A stretch of 64,000 bases of DNA. Source: Emiliania huxleyi CCMP1516 (taxonomy: Eukaryota; Haptophyta; Isochrysidales; Noelaerhabdaceae). Position 1 is the stretch's first letter. Every line of letters starts with the position of its first letter. Made by a program: the position numbers and the translations under genes. Shown here piece after piece: positions 47,507 through 57,146 of this stretch. Below the pieces are notes generated by a model. The model worked only from the letters and a program-made list of their open reading frames with translations. It was not told where the DNA came from and did no database searches. The stretch spans positions 109,137-173,136 of the forward strand of contig NW_005201036.1 in assembly GCF_000372725.1 (NCBI RefSeq). Reading direction: 5' to 3'.

Positions 47507-50500
47507 TCAATCGCTGTCGTCATCGCCGCCCACCGCTGGCGCCGCTGCGCGCACGACCTTCTCCGCCTCGTCGAGCCGCCCCTTCTGCTCGGCAGTCAGC
47601 TCCGGCCCTCCTTCCTTTTTGAGGTGCTCGAGGGCGGGCCGGACCTTGCCGTCAATGCTCGCTACGACGCCGGCCGCGTTGCCTTTCCGGATCGCGGCCA
47701 CCTTCTCGTTGACCGCGGCCTCGGCGCTCTCGCAGACCGAGTCGACCGCCACGCCGAGCAGCTTCGTGCAGCTGCTCATCAGCTCGTCTCGCCGCTCCGA
47801 GACGTCGTGCGGCAGCCCCTCCTTGTCGATGTCGGCCAGGATCTTCTTGGAGGTGCCGTCCTCGAAGATGGAGTTGTGCACGCGCAAGCTCTCCTTGGCC
47901 TCCTTGAGCGCGCCGGCCAGCGCCTGGTCGCGCTCGGCCTTGGTTCCGCCGATGCCGTTCTCCAGTACGCGCGTCGCAGTCTGCAGCCGAGAGTCGAGCA
48001 GCCCGGACCAGGCATTCACCTACTCGTGTCCACAGCCGCGTCAAGAGCGGAGGCCCGCGGGGCTGTCCTGGTCGGTCCCCGCCCGGGAGCGGACCGAGTG
48101 CATCAGGCCGAGCCGGTAGTCGGCCTTCTCGACGATGTCGAGCTCCTCCTCCGAGTAGACGAGGCTCCCCTTTTGCTTGATGTACAGCCGGTCGTCGAGC
48201 GCCTCGGAGCCGCCGATGGTGAGGCCCACAGCAGAGAGCCCCTCCGACACCTCGGTGTACGTGGCGCGCAGCGCAGCGGCCGTCTCGATCGGGCCCGCTG
48301 CGCGCTTCACCAGATCCATCACCTGCGGGTGGCGGTGGAACCCGAGGCTTGGCCAGAGAGTGGAGTTCCCGCGGTGTGGGCTCGCGGGCGTTGCTTCACC
48401 TCGTCGCGGTCTTTGATGAGCTTCTTGTTCTGCCGCTTCCGCATCTCGGCCTGCAGCGGACGGGGATGGCGGGGCGTGACACGGCCATCATGCCGTCTGG
48501 CGAGAGTGCCCCGGCGCGGCCCCGTGCCTGCAGCCCCTGCGGCTTTGGCGCCGCCTTCGCACGCGCGCCCCGCTTGGTCAACGGCACGCCGCCTGTTCAC
48601 AGAGCGGTCGCCTCAGTGGCGAAAGGGAGCGTTCGGAAGCTCCGCTGCGCACCGCGCACCGTCATCGTCGTCACCACCGCCGCCACCGCCCTTCTTTGCG
48701 CCAGGCAGGGGCGGCGGCCTAATGCCGCCGGGCGGCGGCGGCGGCGGCGGCGGCGCTCCAGGCGCGCGGCCGGGCAGTGGCGGCGGCGCGAGGCCAGGGG
48801 GGCCGAGCGGCGGGGGCGCCATTCCGTGCATCGGCGGGGGCGTCGCCATCGAGTGCCTCCGGATGGCCTCCTTGGCCGCCTTCTCTGCAAAGCCGAGCAG
48901 CATCTCCTCGAGCGCCTGGGAGAGGAAGCGTGCGGCGCGTGTGTGTGGCTGGGGCGGGGCCTGGCTTGGCAACTGTTTGCGGGAAGGGGGTCGGGCGCTT
49001 TCGTCCCGTCATCGAGGGGGTCCTCCGTCTCGGCCGGCTCGCCGCCCGCGCCGGCGGCGATGCTCCTCCGTCGCTTCGCCGCCGCCTTGACGGAGCTGAG
49101 CGCGTCCGCCCTGCCCTCCCCGAAGCTCCTCCTCTCGAGCCGCTCGTCGAGCGACTCGTACCGACGAGGCGTCAGCCTCAGCTGCAGCTGCGGCTGATTC
49201 CCAGCGCTGGCGGCGGCGAGGGCACGCCGCAAGTCCTCGTCTGCCGTCAGCGTGACGCGCGCGCCATCGGGCTCGATAGCCTGGAGCACGAGGTCGGACT
49301 CCGCACGCCGATTGAAGAGCTGGCGCGCGCTCGACTCCGCCTCGGCGAGGCTCGCCGTGCCGGGCGAGAGGGGCAGCGACAAGTAGCGGTTGACGCCGTC
49401 ATTGCCCACTCGCACCACTGGCGGGCGCGGCGGTCCCGTCCCTTGGACCGCCAGCCCAGCCGCCTCGAACTCTGACGCGTCGATGAAACCGTCGTTGTTC
49501 TTGTCGAGCTGCGCAAAGCTCAGCCTGCCCCCCGCCGGCGACCGCATCAGCGCCGGGACGTCCTTCAGCGCCTTGTCCATCTTGTCGTGCACCTCCTCGA
49601 CGCGATCTGTCGCCGCAGCTGCGCGCTGCTCCCTCTCCCGCAACGCCTTGTCCATCTTGTCGTGCACCTCCTCGACGCGATCTGTCGCCGCAGCTGCGCG
49701 CTGCTCCCTCTCCCGCAACGCCTTGTCCATCTTGTCGTGCACCTCCTCGACGCGATCTGTCGCCGCAGCTGCGCGCTGCTCCCTCTCCCGCAACGCCTTG
49801 TCCATCTTGTCGTGCACCTCCTCGACGCGATCTGTCGCCGCAGCTGCGCGTTCCGCCGCTGCGGCTGCGCGCCCCTCCACCTGCGCGGCGCGCTCCACCG
49901 CCGACGCCACCGCCCCCTCCACCTGCGCCGCACGCTCCACCGCAGCCGCCGCAGCTCCTTCCACTAGAGCCGCGCGCTCCATGGCCGCAGCTGCGGCCCC
50001 CTCCACCTGCGCCGCACGCTCCACCGCGCGCTCCTCGACCTGGGCAACGCGCTCCACCGCGGCCGCGACGCGGTCCTCGAGCTCGTTCCAGCGGTCCGTG
50101 CTAGCGGCGGCGCCGATCAAAGGCTCTGCTGCCCCGATCCGACCCTCGTCGTGGCTCCGCTCGGCGCCAACGGCGGCGGCGGCGGCCGCCGCCGCCGCCG
50201 CCGCCGCGGCCTCTCGCTCCGCCCCGGCGGCTGCAGCGGCGGCCGACGTGACGTGCGACTCGATCGTACCGAGCCGCTGCAGCACGTCTTGGAGCAGCGC
50301 CTCCGCTGCTCCGTCCTGCAGCGACGAGGAGAGGTACGACGAGATCTCGCTCCCGCCCGCCTCCGAAGCGCTTGCGCTCACCAGCCCATCGCTCAGCGGA
50401 CTCACCGCCCTCTTGGGAGAGCTCGCCGCCCTGTTGGGGGGCGCGAGGCGAAGCTGTAGCGGGCTCGTGTCGGCGGCGGCGAGGGCGCTCCGCAAGTCCT

Positions 50501-51767
50501 CGTCCTCCACAAGCGTGACGCGCGCGCCATCGGGCTCGATAGCCTGGAGCACGAGGTCGGACTCCGCACGCCGATTGAAGAGCTGGCGCGCGCTCGACTC
50601 CGCCTCGGCGAGGCTCGCCGTGCCGGGCGAGAGGGGCAGCCGGAGGAACCGGTTGACGCCGTCGCTGTCCTCCACTCGCACCACCGGCGGGCGCGGCGCA
50701 AGCGGCGGCGCAAGCGGTGGTGGCGGCAGCGGCGGCGGCGGCGGCGGCGGTAGCAAATTCGGCGGTGGTGGCATCGGCGGGATAAGGTGCTGCTGCAGGG
50801 GCGGCGGCGGCAAATGGTGCGGCGGCTGCTCCGGGCGCTCGCGCGCGGCGCCAAGCGCCCGCACGCGCTCCTCGAGGGCTCGCGCGGTCGGCGGGCGCGG
50901 GCGTGGCGGTGGCGGCGGCGGCGCTGCCGCCGTCTTGGTGGCGCGCGCCTCCCTTTTGGCCGCCGCCTCGAAGATTCTCCTCACCTCGCCGACGTACCAC
51001 GCTCGCAGCTCGGTCTGCACCTTGTCGAGGTCGCGCTGCCTCGCGCCCTCGCCCTCCGGCCGCGACGGCGCGTCGGACACGCCCGCAGCCTCTCCGTGCA
51101 CGGCAGTCCAGAGCGTCTCGCTCAGGTGCGTCTTCCCGCGCTGCAGCGCCGGCACGAACGAGGGCCTGCTCCCGGCAGGGCGAGGGTGGTATGCGGGAGG
51201 CCGAGGCGGATGGTGGGCGGGAGGGGGAGGCGGCGGGCGGCGGCGGGAGCGCGGCTGCCTGACGGCGGCGCGACCCCTCTTGAAGACGCGCCCAAACTTG
51301 CCCCGCTCGGGCGCTGACATGGGCGCTGGCATGCTCTCCTCCCCATCGCGCTCCGCCTGTCTCGGGGACACGAGGGCGGGGGCGAGTCGGCGGGCGTGAG
51401 GGAGAGTGGTGGCCAGAGCGACCGCCCCCCGCGAGCCCACCGGCAGTAGAGGCCAAGCGTTGTCGTCGTGGCGGCTGTGGTGCGAGCTGCCCGTGTTGCA
51501 GGAGGGGGCGGCCGACGACGCCGACGAGAGGACCTGCGCGTGCGCGGAGTGGCAAGACGAGACTGAGCGGCACAGCTGGACCCTTGGGAGGGAGACGGCG
51601 GCCCAAGTCACCGAAGACGAGGACGCCGCGACGCTCACCGCCGGCGCTGCGATGCTCACCCCTCCCTCGCTGGGGGAAGGGGCGAGCAGAGGCGGCTGCC
51701 GCCGGGCGCGCTCGAGCCGCTCGAGGTAGGCGGCGCTACGCGGCGGCGCAGCCGCTTGCCGCCTCAA
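47507..51767 (-). CDS. Large PB1/EF-hand/coiled-coil, proline-rich scaffold protein
   Basis: Minus-strand exons 47507-48019, 48083-48322, 48400-48450, 48555-48592, 48690-48915 and 48999-51767 (5' end unresolved; the frame opens at a TTG, so an upstream exon is likely). Order: basic/Pro-rich region, a long (P)n stretch, a PB1-like domain (VNRFLRLPL, LVLQAIEPDGARVTL, DEDLRSAL), an Ala/Glu coiled coil with four 25-residue tandem units (75-bp period, about 49560-49850), an EF-hand (DKNNDGFIDASEF), and a second, near-identical PB1-like domain (about 49190-49440). Then come an FH1-like polyproline exon and a helical C-terminus (KKLIKDRDE; EELDIVEKADYRLGLM). Four of five introns have GC donors. Likely a cytoskeletal or signalling scaffold; family not recognised. 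Confidence 0.65.
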
Positions 51768-51904
51768 CGCCTAGACACTCACACAAGACGGCTGGCCGGG
51801 AGCGGTTCCGCTGCACTCGCCCGCCCGCCCTGCCCTCGCACGCGCCTGGATCTCGAGCTCGTGCTTAATTACTAGTTGAGTAGCGCTGTTTAGTTACCTG
51901 CTAA

Positions 51905-53071
51905 TTAAGCCTGGATCTCGAGCTCGTGCTCATGCTGCCTACGGGGCGGGGCGGGGAGCGTCTCATCCACGCGTCGCGGCCCCGGCCACCTCGAGCGCAG
52001 CGGATGCCGAGCGGCGAGCTCCTCCCGCAGCGCCGCCACCACCGCCTCAACCTCGGCCGGCCCCGCGCTCGCCGTCGAGTCGCCCTGGGCGGCGTCTCTG
52101 CTCGAGGAGGCGCACGAGGAGGAGGCGCACGAGGAGGAGGCGCACGAGGAGGTGGAGTGGCGCAGGACCGCGTCCAGCGACTCCTTCCCTCCGCCCGCCT
52201 CGCCCAGCACACAGTCAAGCGAGAGACCGGACCGCTCGCCGACCCTCGCGAGCGGGCGAGACTGCTGGTGCCGCTGGTGCTGCTGGTGCTGCTGGTGCTG
52301 CTGGTGCTGCTGGTGCTGCTGCTGATGGTGCACCGCCACCGCCGCCGCATGCGCCGCCGCCACCGCCTGAGTCTGCTGCGCCTCCTCTCGCCTCCGCCTC
52401 TCGTCGAGGTCAGATCGCATCTGCTCGCGCATCTGCACGACTATCTCCTGCAGCTGCGCCTGCATCTGCGCCTGCATCTTTGCCTGCATCTCGAGAACCT
52501 GCGCCTGCATCTGGGCCTGCAGCTGCCCCTGCATCTCGAGCGCCTGCGCCTGCATCTGCGCCTGCAGCTCCACCGGGTCCGGAGAGCCTGCGCGCGCGGC
52601 CGCCGCATCCTGCGACGAGCTTCTCCCCAGCGGCTCGGCCGGCTTCTGCCGCGCGGCTGAAGGCTGCCCTGCAAAGTTCACCGACGGAGTCCGGTGCGGC
52701 GGCGGCGGCCGCTGCGTCGGACTGGGCACCGGAGCAACGGCCGCGGCTGGCGAGGGCTCCGAGGCGGCTGCAGCAGCTGCGGCAGCGGCAGCCCGCTTCG
52801 CCTTTAGCGCCTCCAACCTCTCGCGTGCTGCCGAAGCCCCGGCTGCACCCGACGCACTCGACGCCGCCGGCGACAGCGACCCTGACGGCTGCGTCGTGGG
52901 CGGCTCGGGAGGCGGCTCGGGAGGCGGCTCGGGAGGCGGCTCCGCAGGCGGCTCGGGCGATGGCGGCTGCGGGCTGGGCGCCGAGCTGGCGGCCGGCGCT
53001 GACTCCGCGGCGGCAGCAGCGGCAGCTCGCTTCGCCTTGAGCGCCTCCAGCCTCTCGCGCGCACCCGGCAT
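51905..53071 (-). CDS. Low-complexity coiled-coil protein, possibly 5' part of the preceding gene
   Basis: ATG at 53071, open to a TAA at 51905 (388 codons). Contains two copies of ARERLEALKAKRAAAAAAA, Pro/Glu repeats (EPPPEPPPEPP), heptad-like Gln/Met repeats (QAQMQAQLQ, EMQAKMQAQ), and a (HQQ)n tract. The end, QHEHELEIQ, sits at a 21-bp duplication: the sequence coding HELEIQ recurs 64 bp downstream, and a GC-AG intron between the copies would continue the frame. The downstream frame opens with YLERLERARR, echoing ERLEALKAKR, so this and the 47507-51767 model may be one gene. Function unknown. Confidence 0.5.
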   Translation of the reverse strand: MPGARERLEALKAKRAAAAAAAESAPAASSAPSPQPPSPEPPAEPPPEPPPEPPPEPPTTQPSGSLSPAASSASGAAGASAARERLEALKAKRAAAAAAAAAASEPSPAAAVAPVPSPTQRPPPPHRTPSVNFAGQPSAARQKPAEPLGRSSSQDAAAARAGSPDPVELQAQMQAQALEMQGQLQAQMQAQVLEMQAKMQAQMQAQLQEIVVQMREQMRSDLDERRRREEAQQTQAVAAAHAAAVAVHHQQQHQQHQQHQQHQQHQRHQQSRPLARVGERSGLSLDCVLGEAGGGKESLDAVLRHSTSSCASSSCASSSCASSSRDAAQGDSTASAGPAEVEAVVAALREELAARHPLRSRWPGPRRVDETLPAPPRRQHEHELEIQA

Positions 53072-53329
53072 ATCAGGTCGGCCACCTAGCTCCTCCTGCT
53101 ACCTGCCGTGCTCGAGCATCGGGGCAGCGCGGCGGCTAGGACGGTCCGCAATGTGGAAAAGAATTTTGCACTCACATAGCCGAAGAGAGGAGCGAGTTCT
53201 ATTTACGGGACTGGCGCGCTCTGGGCAGAAAAAGGAATTTTAGCTGAAGAAGAATTTCACCAAAGCCGAAACTACCTCGCACGACACTGGGCACGGGACT
53301 GGCGCGCACTGGCACTAACACAGGTACAC

Positions 53330-54221
53330 CTGAGGGAGGGTGTAGAGGATGTAGAGTGTAGAGCGCTGTAGAGCTGTAGAGATGTAGAGCGCTCTGGAGC
53401 GCTGTAGAGCTGTAGAGCTCTACATCCGGCGCGGGACAGAGCGATGCAGATGTAGAGCACTGTAGAGCGCGATTTTGCTGTAGAGTTTGTTGTAGAGGCC
53501 TCTACAGCAAACCCGCCGGGAAGGCAGTGACTCAAAGAGGTCGAGCCGCGCTAATGGGGTGTCTCCGAGCTTACTGGAGCTCTGATGGACGGCCCTGACT
53601 TCTATCCCTGACACACAGAGAGTCACTCTGGACGGCACACAACACCCTATAACTGCGTCATGACCAGCCTGCCATGCGTCGCCGGTGCCGCATTTGTCGC
53701 AGTGCTTCTGTAGCAGGCGGTGGACTGTCGGCTGCGAGGACGGTCGCATTTGCGCGAGGCGAGGCGAGCATTCAGACGCGCTGCATGCGCCATGCCTCGC
53801 GCTAGCGCGTGCGGGAGCTCCTGGCTGAGCGTTGAGTCCAGGCGAGTTGCGCTGGCCACGATCGCTGCGCCAAGCCGAGCTGACGCGCCGAGGCGCCGGC
53901 CAGTCGCAGCCGTGAGGCATGCCACAGCAGCAGAGGCACCTGCCACCCATTGGGCGGGCAGACAGAAGGCCAGAGCAGCACCGGCAAGTGCAACGCGCCT
54001 CATGTCGGAGAGCGACCGTGCCTCGTTCGCCGCTCCTGATGCGGATGTAGAGTTTGTTGTAGAGATTTCACGTTGTAGAGCGCCTCTACATCGCTCTACA
54101 ACGCACGCAGTTCGTCCCGCGCCGGATGTAGAGCTCTACAGCTCTACAGCGCTCTACAGCGCTCTACATCTCTACAGCTCTACAACGCTCTACACTCTAC
54201 ATCCTCTACACCCTCCCTCAG
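53330..54221. mobile_element. Non-autonomous TIR transposon, copy 2, with 8-bp target duplication
   Basis: Same family as 9851-10763: CTGAGGG...CCCTCAG ends, TGTAGAG-unit arms, and a closely similar interior. Flanked by AGGTACAC at 53322-53329 and 54222-54229. It is 21 bp shorter than copy 1 and differs by scattered substitutions, so the copies are independent insertions of one family. Confidence 0.92.
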
Positions 54222-54229
54222 AGGTACAC

Positions 54230-54628
54230 CACGGGAGCCGCCTAAGCGACTTCCTGCGAGGACGGGGCGAGGCTCTTAGCTCCGTGCACTCGACCCACGA
54301 CCGCCCTCAAAAAGAGTTTATCCACCTCATCGTGCGCAGCGAGTGTTGCGCAGTGCAGGAGGCTGCCCGTCCTGGCTCCTGCGTCCTGGGGGAGGGTGCG
54401 GTCGGCCCAGGCCGCGAGCGTCGCAGCGTCCCCTATGTTAGAGGAGGTGTGTGTACGGTAATGTACGTGTTTTTTGTTACCCCGGTTTGGCGCGGTCGGT
54501 CACGCTGTGTCCTGTGACACTGTGACTTCCAAACACACCCCTCGAGAGACACACACCGACGTCGCACGTGAACACAGGGCTTCAGGCCCCAAATGATGTG
54601 TGAGTGTTAGATTTGTTTGGTATTGCTT

Positions 54629-54715
<87 letters not shown>

Positions 54716-54765
54716 ATCTTCCACGTAGTAGCTAGTACGTGGTGCTAATCTGCTAAATCACTCTT
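54230..54765. other. Intergenic with (CT)n microsatellite
   Basis: Pure CT repeat at 54633-54711; no coding signal elsewhere. Confidence 0.7.
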
Positions 54766-55791
54766 CTATTCCACGCCCAGCGCGCGCGGCCGTGGGGATC
54801 CGGGCCGCCAATAGCACGGGTTTGGGCCTTGCGGCGCATGCGACGGGCACTGGGCGACGCCGACCGGCGCGAAACCAAACGCGTTGAGGTACCTCTCACA
54901 ACACGTCGGGGAGTAGAACTTGCGGACCTCCTCGCCCTTGCGGAGCAGACGCTTCGCGTGCATTGTGAAGGCGTGCTCGTTCGCGCGGAATCGATTCTTG
55001 ACGTCGCCGGGTGAACCGTGGTTGAGCAAGTCGGCGCCGGGCGCACTAAAGAGGATATGGGTGCCGGGCGAGTACCAGGGAAGGCTCCACTGGCGAGCCC
55101 CGAGCACGCTCACCAGGTTGCGAAAGCGCTCCAAGCTGAACGTCTCCCGCATTAGCTGCTCGTGGGTGCATACGCCGGCGCCGCAGACTCCGCCCTCGCT
55201 TAATGCGGCAGCGTGACGGCGGAACCCCACCGCGGCAAGGCGCCGCCACTCCGCCTCGGTCGACGCCCGCGACGAGGCTGCCAGACTCCGGCTGTAGTTG
55301 GAGAGCGAATTCAGCCGCTCCTGAGAGGTCACGGGGTCCCACATCTGCGGGATGCCGTCCGTCGGGTGTGCCTCGAGCAGTGCCTTTACGTAAGGCATCC
55401 AAAAGGACTCGCGGCGAGCAGACTCGCGGATCAAAAAAACAGCCATTGCACTGCGCAGGCCGACTTCGTTGATGAGCGGGGAGAGGCTCGAGTTCTGGAT
55501 TGTAAAGGCACTCAACAAGCTGAGCTTTGGCACGCGGCACACCAGTTCTGCTGATCGGATGTTTTCGGTTGCCCGGACGCCGCGGATCGAGATGCCAAGA
55601 GTGGGGTAGTAGAAGGTGGCCAATTCGAGCTTCGGGCAGTCTATGCCCATCGCCTTGGACGCGTGCGGCCAGAGTTCCAGTCGCTCGGCAGTGGTCCTCC
55701 TCTCCCAGGTCTCGCGTCTCCAGAGGCCGCCGTCGAGCAAATCAGCGGGCATGGGCATGGATGGCACGGACGACACGTGTGTTGCCGCCAT
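54766..55791 (-). CDS. SET-domain protein methyltransferase, RLSMT/SETD3-6 type
   Basis: ATG at 55791 (the frame also opens upstream from a non-ATG codon), single exon, 341 residues. Motifs of the Rubisco LSMT-like class: GISIRGVRATENIRSAELVC (N-terminal SET strand), VFLIRESARRESFWMPYVKALLEA, GADLLNHGSPGDVKNRF (the conserved D-x-x-NH SAM/substrate block), and GEEVRKFYSPTCCERYLNAFGFAP (post-NH catalytic Tyr region and C-terminal SET end). The family methylates lysine or histidine of non-histone proteins (Rubisco, aldolase, actin). The usual C-terminal substrate-binding domain is short or missing here, so this may be a compact or plastid form. No clear targeting sequence. Confidence 0.85.
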   Translation of the reverse strand: MAATHVSSVPSMPMPADLLDGGLWRRETWERRTTAERLELWPHASKAMGIDCPKLELATFYYPTLGISIRGVRATENIRSAELVCRVPKLSLLSAFTIQNSSLSPLINEVGLRSAMAVFLIRESARRESFWMPYVKALLEAHPTDGIPQMWDPVTSQERLNSLSNYSRSLAASSRASTEAEWRRLAAVGFRRHAAALSEGGVCGAGVCTHEQLMRETFSLERFRNLVSVLGARQWSLPWYSPGTHILFSAPGADLLNHGSPGDVKNRFRANEHAFTMHAKRLLRKGEEVRKFYSPTCCERYLNAFGFAPVGVAQCPSHAPQGPNPCYWRPGSPRPRALGVE

Positions 55792-55995
55792 CTGTCTGTT
55801 TGGGAGTAGGTTTGTCTGTTTAGGGACGCACGCAACGAACAAGGCGAGAAGATGTAAAAGAAAAACAATGAATTTTCCTTTTTGTCTGCTAGTGAAGGGA
55901 AGAAAACTCCGGCGAGGAAGTGGGAAAAAGAAAAAACCAAACCGGCGCGCGCCAATAGGAGGGCTGAGGTCTTGTTCTACACCGTTAAGTCCATC

Positions 55996-56681
55996 ATGCC
56001 GGCCGCGCTGGCCGGGCCCATTCCCGGGCCCTCTCCCGGGCCCTCACCCGGGCCCTCGCCAAAACGTCACGCCGCCGGCCTCGACCCCTCGCCCTCGCCA
56101 AAGCGTGTCGCCGCCGCGCCTTCCGTCCCGTACCACGAGAAGCAGGTCAAGCGGTGGTGCGGGCTGCACTGCCTCAATGCACTGGAGCAGCGTGCGGCGT
56201 TCACCCGTCGGCAGCTCAAGGGCTTTGCCGATCAGCTTTTCATCGCGTGCGCGGCGATCGATGACGACACCGCCAGTGAAGGCATCCGCGGCCGCGCAGG
56301 GACCGTGCGCGCGCCCGCTTCGCACGCCTTTGGCTCCGCGAGCGACGGCGACGTGGACGTGCAGGTGCTGATCGTCGCGCTGCAGTCGCTCGACCGCACG
56401 GTCGCGCAGCTTGCGGCAGAGCCGCCCCCGTCGCCGGAGGAGACTGCCGACGTGCGCGGGCTGCTCCTGCACGAGGACCGCGGTGGCGACGTGGGCGAGC
56501 ACTGGTGGGCGCTCCGCCGGCTCGGTGACGACTGGTACGACCTCGACTCGCTCCTCGACGGCGGCGAGGTGGTGGCCCGCGGCGCCGACGCCTTCCGCGC
56601 ACTGCTCGAGACACACCTCTCCTCGCTCTCGCCCTCTGGAGAGCGGAGGTCCGTCTACCTCGTCCACGGCCTCGTCGACCT

Positions 56682-56714
<33 letters not shown>

Positions 56715-56793
56715 CGAGGCTGCCGCCGGGGGCAGGTCGAGCCCGAGCCCGAGGAGCCCCGCGAGGAAGGAGGTCGGGCCGCCCGAGGCCTAA
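55996..56793 (+). CDS. Josephin-domain deubiquitinase
   Basis: ATG at 55996, 265 residues, single exon. After a Gly-Pro-Ser repeat lead (GPSPGPSPGPSPKR) comes a Josephin domain: PYHEKQVKRWCGLHCLNALEQ (oxyanion Gln and catalytic Cys), then DVDVQVLIVALQSL, and HWWALRRLGDDWYDLDSLL (catalytic His). In ataxin-3 the third catalytic residue is the second Asn of WFNLNSLL; here the motif reads WYDLDSLL, so Asn is replaced by Asp, as in some Josephin relatives. The C-terminus has a polyproline run and a basic tail. Role: cleavage of ubiquitin chains. The neighbouring OTU gene is also a deubiquitinase. Confidence 0.88.
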
Positions 56794-57146
56794 GCCCGGG
56801 GTGGCAGCCGTTGCCCAGCGCAGAGAGGGAGAGTCGGAGAGAGGCGTCGTGAGCCGTGTGGCCCGCAGCACTTGGAGCACTTGGAGTGCAGTCGTAAGCG
56901 ACCGCAAATTAAGGTCCGACACGCGACAGGTTGCGCCAGGTTGTGCGGCGGCACCGAGCACCGCCTCTCTGTAAATAATGCGCCTGCGGGCCGACCCCCA
57001 CAGATAGAGCACTTGGAGCACTTGGAGGGCAGTCCGCCTCCGGGCCGAGTGTGCGTGTTTTTCTCTATCCTCTTGCCGCTCTCGGCCTCCCTCTTGCTTG
57101 CGCTCGGCACCCGGCACCGACTCGGTGACGCCACAACGGAGTAACC
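56794..57146. other. Intergenic with GAGCACTTGGAGCACTTGGAG repeats
   Basis: A 20-bp GAGCACTTGGAGCACTTGGA motif (first copy with a C at position 2) occurs at about 56869 and 57007, with no gene between. Confidence 0.6.

Noticed and set aside
49390-51399. 669-codon open frame on the plus strand
   Set aside because: It is the complement of the PB1/EF-hand gene; its Ser/Ala/Arg composition and repeats merely mirror the minus-strand coding repeats.
51905-53071. Q/H-repeat transcription factor
   Set aside because: Only low-complexity and coiled-coil signals are present; no DNA-binding domain.
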